From positions 1 to 64,000 of the IMG/VR virus record IMGVR_UViG_3300036719_006047: a stretch of DNA of 64,000 nt. One strand, given 5' to 3'. The notes under the pieces are model-generated. The model was given only the letters and a program-made list of their open reading frames with translations. It was not told the DNA's origin and ran no database searches. Position 1 is the first letter of the stretch; each line of letters starts with the position of its first letter. The translations under genes and the position numbers were made by a program. This DNA is from a virus. This document shows, one piece after another, positions 34,525 to 43,444 of this stretch.

Positions 34525-34634
34525 AAGACACCTCTATTTGCTGTTTAGCGCCGTAGCACACATTACAGCGGGGGCACGAACAACGCCAGTGACTACTGCT
34601 GTTTGTAGTGCTACAGCGGTTTGCGAGGTGTTCT
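34525..34634. promoter_or_regulatory. Divergent regulatory region with paired GTGCTAC motifs
   Basis: GTGCTAC lies on the minus strand at 34559-34553 and on the plus strand at 34608-34614, each 20-30 nt before the start of the gene it faces. The minus copy is followed after 3 nt by GCTAA, as at 41748 and 46428. This suggests a virus-specific promoter or activator site, or an extended -10 (TGCTAC...). Confidence 0.4.
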
Positions 34635-36368
34635 GTGCGTCACCAAAACACATTTACAGCTAACTTCATTCTCGTTCCTTACGCGCCTTCCCGGCGAAAC
34701 CCTGAGCGAGTCCTGTCTCCTGACCAAGCTTCTGCCGTAGAAGACATCAAAAATCTCATTTTAGCGCACTTCGAAAACAAAGCTCCGAAAGAGCACTTGG
34801 CGCTGGTCCTGACGGGCCCGGCAGGCACAGGCAAGACCACGATTGTAGATGCTCTCGTGAAACAGCTCGGGGATGCTGCTATCTTCTCGTATGCAGCTCC
34901 TACAGGAAAAGCTGCTGTCCGCTTGGCCGAATCGGTAGGCCAAGAAGCCCAGACGCTGCATCAGGTCATCTATGGCGCTCCGACAGAGCTGGGGCGCTGC
35001 CCGAAGTGCAACAAGTTCTCACAAGAGCTGGGCGTCTCGCAGAAAGAGGCGAAGCAGGCGGGAGGCTACAAGTGCCCCTCTTGCTCAGCTCGCTATCCCG
35101 CTACCAGTACATTCGAAACAAAGCTCGGCTTCGCGAAAGCGGACAGAGAGAAGGCAGCAGTCACCCAAGGCCCGCGTCCTCTCTTGATCGTGGACGAATC
35201 CTCCATGATCGGGCCTCAGATCTACGATGACTTGCTCGAAGCCACTCCCGTCACCACTCCGATCTTGTTTGTCGGTGACCGGGAACAGCTCGAGCCTGTT
35301 TTGTCGGCAGAAGAGAAGAGCAAGTACCCGGGCCAAATCTGGGGTCCCGACTTGGCTTCTCCGACGCAGAACCTCACTCAGATTCACAGGCAAGCTGCAG
35401 GCAGCCCCATCATCAACCTGGCGACGCGGGTACGCCTGGGCAAGAACGCTCATTCTCCCTTTGCACTTGATCCGGGTTTTTCGGGTTCATCTGATCTCGT
35501 GGTGCGGCGAGGAAGAGCACTTGACGCGGCCAAGTGGATCGCGGACATGCGAAAAAACCGACAGGATGCTACTGTTTTGGCTTTCACGAACAAAGAGTGC
35601 GCGGACGTCAACAGGGAAGCGAGAAAGTTGTTGGGTCTCGACGAAAAGAGCTACGCGGAATCTGTGGCAGCCGTGCGGTCCGACAGACTTCTGGTTTTGC
35701 GCAACAACCGTGGCTACGGCCGAATGAACGGAGAAGTGCTCGTCGTCAATGCTTCTTTCCGAGGCCCTGTTGTAGAAGGACAAGCAACCACATGGGTGCA
35801 GTTTATCGATTCGCCTGAGTGGGTGCTCACGGCCAACTCTCTTTACGGTCAGACGTCGCCGCAGGAGCGGCAGTCCGCGCAGAACAACATTCAATTCGAC
35901 TTCCAGGCGCCATTGGGGTCTTGGATCTCATACGTCAAGTCCATTGCGAAATCTGATGAAAACAAAGCATATGGCGTGAAGCCTGTTGACACTGAGTATT
36001 ACGACATCCTCGCGAAAGCTGGCACAGCAGACCGCAACGTGGCAGAGTCGGCTGGCCTCAGGGACAAGAAAGCGAAGAAGACGCTCGCTCAGTACGACGA
36101 GATGGCTAAGATTTTCGCAGTGCCTGATGCAGTCGAAGAGATCTACGCGAAGACAGGAATGCTCGCCGCAGACTTGCTCTTCGTCGATTACGGGCAGTGT
36201 CTTACGGTGCACAAGAGCCAAGGGTCTCAATGGAATTATGTCGCACTTCTCGCGGGGTACGCGTTCCACAAAGCTTGGGAGAATCCTGCCTCTTCCGAAA
36301 GCATGCGCAGATGGTTATACACTGCCGTCACTCGAGCGGCGAAGAAGTTGATCGTCTTCGCTGGGTGA
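34635..36368 (+). CDS. RecD/Dda-like superfamily 1B helicase
   Basis: About 577 aa. The start is placed at GTG 34635 (RBS GCGAGGTG); GTG 34608 is possible but lacks a ribosome-binding site. Walker A GPAGTGKT is at 61-68, and a zinc insertion CPKC...CPSC (Cys122, 125, 147, 150) sits between motifs Ia and II. DESSM (Asp187-Glu188), FVGDREQLEPV (motif III), QIHRQAAGSPI, and the C-terminal motif VHKSQGSQWNYV with TAVTRAAKKL (motif VI) complete a 5'-3' helicase. Its likely roles are fork restart, origin remodelling or displacement of bound proteins. The zinc insertion is a feature of some large-phage members. Confidence 0.88.
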   Translation: MRHQNTFTANFILVPYAPSRRNPERVLSPDQASAVEDIKNLILAHFENKAPKEHLALVLTGPAGTGKTTIVDALVKQLGDAAIFSYAAPTGKAAVRLAESVGQEAQTLHQVIYGAPTELGRCPKCNKFSQELGVSQKEAKQAGGYKCPSCSARYPATSTFETKLGFAKADREKAAVTQGPRPLLIVDESSMIGPQIYDDLLEATPVTTPILFVGDREQLEPVLSAEEKSKYPGQIWGPDLASPTQNLTQIHRQAAGSPIINLATRVRLGKNAHSPFALDPGFSGSSDLVVRRGRALDAAKWIADMRKNRQDATVLAFTNKECADVNREARKLLGLDEKSYAESVAAVRSDRLLVLRNNRGYGRMNGEVLVVNASFRGPVVEGQATTWVQFIDSPEWVLTANSLYGQTSPQERQSAQNNIQFDFQAPLGSWISYVKSIAKSDENKAYGVKPVDTEYYDILAKAGTADRNVAESAGLRDKKAKKTLAQYDEMAKIFAVPDAVEEIYAKTGMLAADLLFVDYGQCLTVHKSQGSQWNYVALLAGYAFHKAWENPASSESMRRWLYTAVTRAAKKLIVFAG

Positions 36369-37057
36369 CAGGAAATACCTTGAACCCTGCTTCTACAGAA
36401 CAAGTCGCTTTTCTGAGCTCGAGCTTTGTCGAGGGGAACAGCATTGCCCCCATCGAGGCGAAACGCTTCTCCTCGGTGAAGTTCTTTCAGTGTCGCTGGA
36501 ACTCACTGAGCTTCTCTAAATCGGCCTTCGTTGGCGCCACCTTCACGAACTGCACTTTCGTTAAGTGTGATTTCCGCGATACTTTCTTCGACGGATGTAC
36601 TTTTCAGAACTGCACATTCGCTGAGTGCTTGTTCTACGATAGCTTTTTCAGCTTGTGCATGTATGACAAGCTCCGCTTGGAGCAATGCCAATTTGAAGGC
36701 AATGCTTTCTTGTCGTCTTTGATCGACTGCAACCAGCTCACTGAAAATAACTTGAAGCTGATCGACTGCTCGTTCAATATCTACCCGTTCGCTTTCGTTC
36801 GAGAGGACGGTAGTTGCGTTCGGTTCAGCAAACTCGCGCCCGTCCAGATGGTGTTCTTGTGGACCATGGCGGGGCTCGGGTTCAAGATGCGCCGCGTAAA
36901 TGACGACTTCATCGTCTTTGGGGCGCCATCAAGTCTATCGAAATCAGGGTTTACCTATGTTCTTTTCGACAGAGAGAAGCTAAAACTGGTTTCCTTGGCC
37001 AAGCTGGGTAATGTCTCATTTTCTGTTGTGGCCGCGATCAACGACATGAAAAAGTAG
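36365..37057 (+). CDS. Divergent pentapeptide-like protein A (orphan)
   Basis: About 230 aa; the start could be GTG 36365, overlapping the helicase stop, or TTG 36380 with AGGAAA upstream. Residues about 30-105 show pentapeptide-like coils with Cys/Phe in the layer positions (CTFVKCDFRDTFFDGCTFQNC), which forms a Cys-ladder variant of the right-handed beta-helix. The C-terminal ~130 residues are a separate domain (FMWTMAGLGFKM-like region, then VLFDREKLKLVSLAKLGNVSF). It lacks the caps of the main array proteins. Possibly an ancestral or distant member; function unknown. Confidence 0.55.
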   Translation: MTGNTLNPASTEQVAFLSSSFVEGNSIAPIEAKRFSSVKFFQCRWNSLSFSKSAFVGATFTNCTFVKCDFRDTFFDGCTFQNCTFAECLFYDSFFSLCMYDKLRLEQCQFEGNAFLSSLIDCNQLTENNLKLIDCSFNIYPFAFVREDGSCVRFSKLAPVQMVFLWTMAGLGFKMRRVNDDFIVFGAPSSLSKSGFTYVLFDREKLKLVSLAKLGNVSFSVVAAINDMKK

Positions 37058-37059
37058 CT

Positions 37060-37545
37060 TTATCTCTTTAACCGCAAGCGTAGCATCTTTATTGCTATTC
37101 TTTCGGGACCGTCGGGTACTGCAATGATAGATACTTCTTTCCATCCCTTCCTTTCTATGAAAGAGATACCCTTTGTCTCTTTCAGGTAAGCCCATTTCAG
37201 TTGTGTTTCTGCCATGTAGGCGTTTGTGAAGTCGCAACTCTCCAAATCAGTATATTCCATATCGGTTCCGCGCAAAATCGCATTGCTAAAGTCAGCTTCA
37301 GGAAACACAGAGCCCATGAAGTTTACGCCGCTAAAGTCACCGCCGCTCAGGTTCAATCCTGTGGAGTAGTTCTGCCCTGAAAGGGCAATGAGGGATTGAA
37401 TCATCCATCCCACATTTGCTTTCCGAAAAAAATCTGCCATGGGCGGATTATTTTCGTTATTTTGCGCAGCTTTTCGGCAGCCCGCAGCGTACTCCACCAG
37501 AGCTTTTTCTGCCTCTGGCTGAGCTCTCGTGTTGAGCTTTTTCAC
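37060..37545 (-). CDS. Pentapeptide-repeat protein (orphan)
   Basis: A 161-aa protein. N-terminal helices (residues 1-55) are followed by A(D/N)LxX-type repeats (NLSGGDFSGVNFMGSVFPEADFS, SNAILRGTDMEYTDLESCDFT) from about 63 to 115, and a C-terminal stretch with KETKGISFI and KMLRLRLKR. It resembles the shorter array members at 46475 and 49608, which share a KG(L/I)xxL segment after the coils, but it lacks the SDPR N-cap. It converges with the orphan protein ending at 37057. Confidence 0.7.
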   Translation of the reverse strand: MKKLNTRAQPEAEKALVEYAAGCRKAAQNNENNPPMADFFRKANVGWMIQSLIALSGQNYSTGLNLSGGDFSGVNFMGSVFPEADFSNAILRGTDMEYTDLESCDFTNAYMAETQLKWAYLKETKGISFIERKGWKEVSIIAVPDGPERIAIKMLRLRLKR

Positions 37546-37546
37546 C

Positions 37547-38419
37547 CTACCCGATGCCCCCGATCACATCGTCGTCGTCCCTCTCGTGAGATGTTTGGCG
37601 AGAGGAGGCACGAGCTCTCGTGTAGTCTTCAGGCACTTCTTCCTCTTCAAAGCCGTAGTAAGTCTCCTCGAAAGGCGGAGCGTCGTCTTGCCAGGAAGGA
37701 GGAGGCCCGTACTCCCAGGGATCTACTGTGCGTGAGGAGTGATGACGAGACTGGCGCGGAGGGGGAGCACTCTCTTGGCGCGGAGGGGGAGCACTCTCTT
37801 GGCGCGGAGGGGGAGCACTCTCTTGACGCGGAGGAGCGCCCGGCTTTTTAGCGTCTTTCTTGTTGAGCTTGCGCAAGATCTCTTCGGCTTTTTCGGGCGA
37901 GTAGCAGAACTTGTGGCCAAGCTCGGTCATGTAAGGGGAGCCGTCGTCGTTGAAGAACTGCAGGCAGACGCGGCCCGTCCGGTCGCGGCCTTCGCGGTAC
38001 TGAGGGTTGTCTCTGTTGCGGGCCATGAGTGCCTCCGAGATGACTTCTTTCGTTCTGGGAACGAGGTCGTACTTGCTGAGTTCGTCTTCAGACACGAAAA
38101 CAGCTTGAGTGTGCTCGTAGTTTAGCTTCACGCACCCGCTGTGAGGAGCATGTACGTTACCTTCGTGTGCCACGAAGTAGATGAAGAAGACGTTACCTTC
38201 AGTCTTTGCCGTCAAAAACTTCAAGTGACTCGGGTTCACGATCAACCCGGCTTCTTCTTGAAGCTCTCGTGAAGCTGCTTCGACTGAACTTTCTCCTTCT
38301 TCCACTTTCCCGCCAGGCAAGCCCCATTTGTTGGGCATCCAAGGCGCAGTCGGCCCTCGCTTGAGCAGCAGTACCTTCTTGCTGTTTGTTACGACGATGA
38401 CGCCGGCTGCGTGCTTCAT
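37547..38419 (-). CDS. Nudix hydrolase with repetitive tail
   Basis: A 290-aa protein with a Nudix domain in residues 1-145: the box GGKVEEGESSVEAASRELQEEAGL (36-59) matches GX5EX7REUXEEXGU, so it should hydrolyse a nucleoside-diphosphate-linked substrate, perhaps oxidised dNTPs, NAD or capped RNA. Preferred substrate cannot be read. A helical middle follows, then a Pro/Gln/Arg tail with three perfect 24-bp repeats encoding RQESAPPP, and a Tyr/Glu-rich end (YYGFEEEEVPEDY). The tail is likely disordered and may recruit partners. The gene is single-copy. Confidence 0.85.
   Translation of the reverse strand: MKHAAGVIVVTNSKKVLLLKRGPTAPWMPNKWGLPGGKVEEGESSVEAASRELQEEAGLIVNPSHLKFLTAKTEGNVFFIYFVAHEGNVHAPHSGCVKLNYEHTQAVFVSEDELSKYDLVPRTKEVISEALMARNRDNPQYREGRDRTGRVCLQFFNDDGSPYMTELGHKFCYSPEKAEEILRKLNKKDAKKPGAPPRQESAPPPRQESAPPPRQESAPPPRQSRHHSSRTVDPWEYGPPPSWQDDAPPFEETYYGFEEEEVPEDYTRARASSRQTSHERDDDDVIGGIG
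37753..37824. repeat. Three perfect 24-bp tandem repeats in the Nudix gene
   Basis: Units 37753-37776, 37777-37800 and 37801-37824 are identical. Each encodes one RQESAPPP octapeptide. Identity at DNA level implies recent expansion, in frame. Confidence 0.95.
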
Positions 38420-38425
38420 TGTATT

Positions 38426-38827
38426 TTACTTACCCGGGTACTTGGTGATCAAGTGCTGTAGTTTTTCTTGGATGTAAGCGTGAATCATGGGCGCGCGGGT
38501 ATCCAGTTCGGACAGCCCGTTCCCCAGACCACGACGAGGCAAGATCACTCTTCCGTTTTTCTCGAGATGAGCTTCAATCTCAGCAATCCTTGCGTCGATG
38601 CGGTCTTTCACGCTTTCGAAGTCTTCGTCGGAGAAGAAAGCATCTGCTTTCATGCTAGGAGACCACTTTGTTGGGATCCCTACTGCGTTCTTTTCGCCTC
38701 GCATCTCCCTCGCCTGACCGCCAAAGCCTCTCTCCTCCATGTTGTCCCCGAACACGTATAGCGTGCTCGGGTTCGCGCGAAGGTGGTGCTTCTCGATCCA
38801 GTCTTGGAAGTAGATGCCACTCGCCAT
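38426..38827 (-). CDS. Conserved phage-type protein of unknown function
   Basis: 133 aa; ATG 38827 preferred over 38833 because the AGAGGAA ribosome-binding site sits 5-7 nt before it. The segment TLYVFGDNMEERGFGGQAREMRG at about 19-41, followed by NAVGIPTKWSPS, is a strongly patterned block that I remember from uncharacterised phage proteins. The Gly-rich loop could bind a nucleotide or ADP-ribose-like ligand, but I cannot assign a function. It is located between the Nudix and the large 952-aa protein. Confidence 0.6.
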   Translation of the reverse strand: MASGIYFQDWIEKHHLRANPSTLYVFGDNMEERGFGGQAREMRGEKNAVGIPTKWSPSMKADAFFSDEDFESVKDRIDARIAEIEAHLEKNGRVILPRRGLGNGLSELDTRAPMIHAYIQEKLQHLITKYPGK

Positions 38828-38829
38828 TG

Positions 38830-41688
38830 TCATTTCCTCTTGTTGATTAGCCTTTGAAGCACAGCGTATTCTTTCTTGTCTGCGGTAAAAGCAGCTCGTC
38901 CGCCAGTAAGTACTGAAGCGATGCGAGCATCAGCCCAACTCTTTTGCGAAGCGCCTGGTCTGTGTCCGCCCGAGGCCCAAGCGGCAAGACCTTTTCTGTA
39001 TACCTGTTTCAGCGCTTCCGTCAATGTCTGTACGTCTGCGGCCGACGGCTTACGCCCCGTGTAGTGCTTGAGCGCCTTCTCTGCGACTACGCTAAGGTCG
39101 TCATTCGATTGAGAGACGTCGAAACCCCTCTTCATCGCTTCCTTTCTGTAGGGGGACAGTTTGACGAGTCCCATCGAGCGCGCGATTCTGTCTGTCTCCG
39201 GAGGGGTGAAATCCCCTCTCCAATAAGCATCGCGGCTCTCGCCGAGCTCTCTTTCTCTTTTCGCTCTGAGCTCAGGCGGCAGTCCCGCCAAGTACTTTTC
39301 GGGGATTAGACGACCTTGCGGATCAGTTCCGTCCGGATTTCGCTTCTGCTTCCGCACGGGAGGAACGTAATCATAGTATTCGTCGTCATCGTCTTTGTCT
39401 TCTTCGTCGTACTGCTGGTAAAGCACAGACTTGTCGGAAGGAACTGCGTCGATGACGGGGATGCCCAAAGCATCGAGTGAATTTTTGATCTCTTGGTAGT
39501 AGGGGTGAGTCCTGTATATCACCAGAACTTTCATCTTCGCGTTGGCGGGCGACAAAAATGATTCTGTCCACGCTTCCACCTTGCCTTCTGTCGGCGTGAA
39601 GCCAGCTTGAGGCTCAGTGCTTGCTATTCTCATGCCGCTTGAATCTTGGTATGACCACACATCTCCTTCTGCTTGAAGTCTCGTTGTTCCCTCGAAGATG
39701 CCTACAGCTTTGTTCCTATCGTCACCATGCCGCAAGAAGATAGTTTTCGACTCCTCCAAGTCTGATACGGCCAGTTCTCGCTTCATCCGCAAGAAGTGCT
39801 TCCATTGCGACACACTTCGCGGAATCTTGTCTTTGAAGTTGAACACGTGAGCCCAGACACCGTACTTTCCGGGCTTCATGTAGGGGTCTGGTTCTCCTGC
39901 TTTTTCCCGCCTCAACCGCTCGAGCGTATCTGCTCTGCCCGCCGGAACAGTAGGCCCCTTAGGGTATTCTATTTGTACCCTGCTCCATCTTTCGTCTTCT
40001 CTTCTTTTCGCTTCTCTCAGCGCTTCTGCGTTTGCGATCTGCTCGCTCGCCTTTCTGTGTATTTCGTACTTTTGCACTTCCTCTTGGACAGAAGGAGGGC
40101 GCTTGAACCAATACTTTTCGAATTCAGTACCCTTTACCATAGAAAACAAGTCTCTTTCCACGGAACCATAATAGTCTTCGTTCGTCTCTGACTCTTCGTA
40201 CTGTAAACCTTCCAGCGCTTCATAAGACAAAAGGTTGAAATTTTCTTTGGCTATGCTCAGCAAGCGGTAAACCATGTTGTTTGCCTCTTCTTCTGTCAGA
40301 GGCACTTTTTCGCTATAAATGGATTGTCTTGCCTGAGACGCAAAGGGTCTGTTCGTAGTGAGGAAGTACGCAAAATGCTCTATCTCATTTTTTGTTTGTT
40401 GCTCTGAAGGAGGAAATGTTGCATGCCATCTGCCGATGTTTTGGTGGAGCAACTGTGACGGGTACCCGTATGTTCTGTAACCTCCTGACCCCCATCCCCC
40501 CGCTATGCCGTAAATCAAACCCAAAACAGTGCAAAAGAATTTGATCTGCTCTCTCTCGTTCATGGGGTTGTTCCGCGCAGAACTTCCGCTAACCCAAGCT
40601 TGACCTGCGTCTCCACCCCAATTCAGCCATGCCATGTAGCCTCTGCTGGGACTTCTGTCGTCGCCAAAACCGCTGCTTCGCTTGTCCTTGCGGTGCCGAG
40701 AAAAGTAGTTCCTCATGCGACCCATCGTTGTGCTCGATACCCCTGGCTGGGTGGCCAACTGGATAGCTCGTGCGATCCCGATGAAGTTCCACGCGCCGTA
40801 GTTGTTGGCGTGAGACAGAGCCAGACCGTGCATGGCTTCTTCGCGCACAGCAGGAGGCACTTTGTTGCCTCCTGAAGCTGTATCGTTGGACCTGTTGCCC
40901 CCTGCTGTGATTCCTAAGACCTTGAGCGCGTTGGTGAGGTTGAGGCTCAGCGACCCTGAGGCTTGACCCGTTGCGCGCAGGTCTGCAACCCCGGATTCGA
41001 ATTGACGTCTCCAATCAGAGGGAGCAGACGATAACCATCTTTCGATAATGCGTTTATTCTGTTCGGGGTCAGTGTAATCCTGAGGATTGACGCGAGCGGC
41101 GTGCGCGATTTGGGCCCAGGCTGTTTGTTGCGTCTTCCTGTTCGGTGATGTAACACGGATGTTGAGGCTACTACCTCTTCTGTCTACTTGAGTATGCGGG
41201 ATATGTCTCATGGCTGCTTCCCATTTCGTCAGTCTGGCAGGATCGCCTTGAATGCCTATGTAGCCGTGATTGTGCTGTTCTTTTAGTTTTTTGTCGATGT
41301 CGCGCAACGAATGGAGTGCTACCTCGTAGGAGGGATCTCGCCACAGAACATGTTCCCCCGTCTCTGTGTTCCGCAGCATCAACCCTGTTGTGCTGACGCG
41401 GCTCTGGTCTTCGATAAGCTGTTTTTGAAGTCTCTTTACGTAGTTCGCGTCGTACTCATGCCCTGCGCAAGAAGGCAACGTACGCAAACCTTTGCTCGTA
41501 GCGGCTTCGAGCAACGGAATGAGAGGGCGGTCTATCGTTGTGGTTACTTCCTTGGCCACGGTCTTTGGCTGGCGTCGAGGTGCGTGGTAGAACCATCGAA
41601 CGCCTGTTCTGAGCGGCTCGAACCACTCTTTGTCGGAGAATGAATCAGGCGGAACGTAGTCGGCGTAAAATCTACTTTTCTCTCTCAT
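38830..41688 (-). CDS. Large hypothetical protein (952 aa)
   Basis: A 952-aa protein, mostly charged, with no membrane segment. The N-terminus contains LIPLLEAATSKGLRTLPSCAGHE near 55-77, a block seen in uncharacterised phage proteins. The central region is rich in Arg, Tyr and Trp, and an acidic run YDEEDKDDDDEYYDY lies near 768-782. The last 110 residues end with GGHRPGASQKSWADARIASVLTGG, which resembles a short domain in large-virus proteins (possibly DUF5824; from memory). Possibly a virion or host-takeover protein; function unknown. It lies alone on the minus strand, facing the MoxR operon. Confidence 0.6.
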   Translation of the reverse strand: MREKSRFYADYVPPDSFSDKEWFEPLRTGVRWFYHAPRRQPKTVAKEVTTTIDRPLIPLLEAATSKGLRTLPSCAGHEYDANYVKRLQKQLIEDQSRVSTTGLMLRNTETGEHVLWRDPSYEVALHSLRDIDKKLKEQHNHGYIGIQGDPARLTKWEAAMRHIPHTQVDRRGSSLNIRVTSPNRKTQQTAWAQIAHAARVNPQDYTDPEQNKRIIERWLSSAPSDWRRQFESGVADLRATGQASGSLSLNLTNALKVLGITAGGNRSNDTASGGNKVPPAVREEAMHGLALSHANNYGAWNFIGIARAIQLATQPGVSSTTMGRMRNYFSRHRKDKRSSGFGDDRSPSRGYMAWLNWGGDAGQAWVSGSSARNNPMNEREQIKFFCTVLGLIYGIAGGWGSGGYRTYGYPSQLLHQNIGRWHATFPPSEQQTKNEIEHFAYFLTTNRPFASQARQSIYSEKVPLTEEEANNMVYRLLSIAKENFNLLSYEALEGLQYEESETNEDYYGSVERDLFSMVKGTEFEKYWFKRPPSVQEEVQKYEIHRKASEQIANAEALREAKRREDERWSRVQIEYPKGPTVPAGRADTLERLRREKAGEPDPYMKPGKYGVWAHVFNFKDKIPRSVSQWKHFLRMKRELAVSDLEESKTIFLRHGDDRNKAVGIFEGTTRLQAEGDVWSYQDSSGMRIASTEPQAGFTPTEGKVEAWTESFLSPANAKMKVLVIYRTHPYYQEIKNSLDALGIPVIDAVPSDKSVLYQQYDEEDKDDDDEYYDYVPPVRKQKRNPDGTDPQGRLIPEKYLAGLPPELRAKRERELGESRDAYWRGDFTPPETDRIARSMGLVKLSPYRKEAMKRGFDVSQSNDDLSVVAEKALKHYTGRKPSAADVQTLTEALKQVYRKGLAAWASGGHRPGASQKSWADARIASVLTGGRAAFTADKKEYAVLQRLINKRK

Positions 41689-41842
41689 CTGCTTCTCGGT
41701 GACCTCTCTTCCGGGTTACGTAGCGCAGAATAGCGGTTCTTAGCCTTGTAGCACTTGCCTTCGGCTCCAACCCAGTGCTACGCACTCGCTCTTCTCTGTT
41801 CCTGTGTGATATAGACATCCCGACTTCTTTCGGAGACTTTTC
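41689..41842. promoter_or_regulatory. Divergent regulatory region with GTAGCACT...AGTGCTAC
   Basis: The perfect 8-bp inverted pair at 41748-41755 and 41774-41781 points one GTGCTAC at each flanking gene. The minus copy is followed by AAG then GCTAA, as in the 34.5- and 46.4-kb gaps. A plus-strand TTGCCT lies 18 nt before the TAC of the plus motif, so it could also be read as a -35. Confidence 0.4.
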
Positions 41843-43432
41843 ATGCGCACCAAGAACTTCGCCAGAATGAACCCGGCAGTCGAGCTTGCTCGTGACTACG
41901 CGGTGCCCGGTGCCGTTCGAATTCGGTCGAACCCCTCGGGCGACGTGTACGCTCCGCTGCAAGGCCTTAAGGGCGCGCCGCCTTCCGTTCTTCGCCACAT
42001 TCACGGCAGACGCGGTCGCCACAATCCGATGGACGTCAAGAGCGCCACGGGTGCGGGTCAGCACGGTCTTCAGCTGAACTCGGAGCAGATTTCTGTTCTG
42101 CTCAAGAGGGCCGTCGACATCAACAAGAAGATCTCGGAAAGTGGTGGTTCTCCTCTTCCCATCTGCATCTGGGGAAGCCACGGTCTGGGCAAGACCACTC
42201 TTGTCCGGTCGCTCGTGAAGAACGATCCTGACATGAAGGGGACTGGCGTCTACGCTGACACAGGCAAGATCGCTTACATCGCGCCAGCTCAGTTCGAAGA
42301 CCCGGGTGATCTGCTGGGTCTGCCCTACAAGGAAGGCGGCCGCACGAAGTACGCTAAGCCCGAGTGGGTCCCTGATGTCGAGGGCCCAGGCATCCTCTTG
42401 ATTGACGACTTCAACCGCGCTGATTCTCGTCTCCTCAAGGCGATGATGCAGCTTTTCCAGGACAGGGGTCTCGCGGGGTGGAAGCTTAAGGACGGCTGGA
42501 TGATTGTCGCTACTGCAAACCCGTCAGAGGGCGGCGAGTACGACGTCTCTGAGCTCGACCCTGCGATGCTGACCCGCATGATGCACGTCGAGATGATCTT
42601 CGACATCGACGTCTGGAAGAACTGGGCCACGTCCAAGAAGAAGGACAAGGACGAGCCGAACGTTGATCCCCGTGCGGTTGGGTGGATGATCACGGAGGGT
42701 AAAGACTTCCTCGGAACAGGGAGCAAGTATCCTCGGACCACTCCAAGAACGGTCGATATGCTCTTCGAGCAGCTTCGTTCTATCCCTGACTGGTCCAAAG
42801 AGCTTACGCTGGTCAAGCAGTACGCTTTTGGTCTGCTGGACGAAGCGCCCGCTGAAAAGTTCGTAGCCTACGCGAGAGAGCTCAAAGCAGACGAGCTGCC
42901 CGAGCCTGAAGTGCTTCTCTCCTCTAACGACATCGTCCCTCTGCTGGAGAACATGAAGAATATCTTGGCCAAAGACACGGGTATGCCGGACACTGTTCGG
43001 TTCAACGAGTACCTCGCTACGAGGTTCATCCCTTACGTTATGCCCAATGTTGCTCGGAACAATTCCCGTGCTCGGCGCAACAACTCTGATTCAGCTCTTC
43101 GTGTTCAGCAAGAAAATCTTTTGCGCTTCCTGCTCTACCCTCATTTCCCGAAGGAGAGCCTGACACCTTTGTTCCGCCAGCTTGTTGACGCCCACAGCGT
43201 GGATCACGAGGTGCCTGTTGCTCCTTTTGCCCAAGCGTTTACGCTGGACAAGGGCCAAAACGTGCTAGCTCTCGGTGTCATCAAGCGATTTGCGACCAAT
43301 GCTGACCCCAGCATCTGGACCGAGCCCAGCGTCGTCGAGCAGATGAAAGATCTTCGCACCTTAGCTGGATTCGACCTCGCTCAGCAAAATCCTCGCTTTC
43401 GGGTTCCAGTTCGTCGCAGCTACTACCGCTGA
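41843..43432 (+). CDS. MoxR-family AAA+ ATPase
   Basis: A 529-aa ATPase. Walker A GSHGLGKTTL at 111-120, Walker B ILLIDDFNRAD near 180-190, and sensor 1 IVATANPSEGG near 217-227 with arginine-bearing DPAMLTRM define the MoxR AAA+ group. MoxR proteins pair with VWA proteins to remodel or insert metals into substrates. Here a partner starts 13 nt later. The N-terminal 75 residues are a non-conserved extension, and the C-terminal ~150 residues carry an Asn/Arg-rich segment. GGAGACTTTTC precedes the ATG. Confidence 0.88.
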   Translation: MRTKNFARMNPAVELARDYAVPGAVRIRSNPSGDVYAPLQGLKGAPPSVLRHIHGRRGRHNPMDVKSATGAGQHGLQLNSEQISVLLKRAVDINKKISESGGSPLPICIWGSHGLGKTTLVRSLVKNDPDMKGTGVYADTGKIAYIAPAQFEDPGDLLGLPYKEGGRTKYAKPEWVPDVEGPGILLIDDFNRADSRLLKAMMQLFQDRGLAGWKLKDGWMIVATANPSEGGEYDVSELDPAMLTRMMHVEMIFDIDVWKNWATSKKKDKDEPNVDPRAVGWMITEGKDFLGTGSKYPRTTPRTVDMLFEQLRSIPDWSKELTLVKQYAFGLLDEAPAEKFVAYARELKADELPEPEVLLSSNDIVPLLENMKNILAKDTGMPDTVRFNEYLATRFIPYVMPNVARNNSRARRNNSDSALRVQQENLLRFLLYPHFPKESLTPLFRQLVDAHSVDHEVPVAPFAQAFTLDKGQNVLALGVIKRFATNADPSIWTEPSVVEQMKDLRTLAGFDLAQQNPRFRVPVRRSYYR

Positions 43433-43444
43433 GGCCTGAATCAA

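Noticed and set aside
41917-41937. GTTCGAATTC, similar to a tRNA T-loop
   Set aside because: It lies in the MoxR coding sequence and no acceptor or anticodon arms can be built around it.
41672-42181. Minus-strand 169-codon frame opposite the MoxR gene
   Set aside because: It overlaps the ribosome-binding site and start of a gene with clear AAA+ motifs and has a basic, non-protein-like composition.
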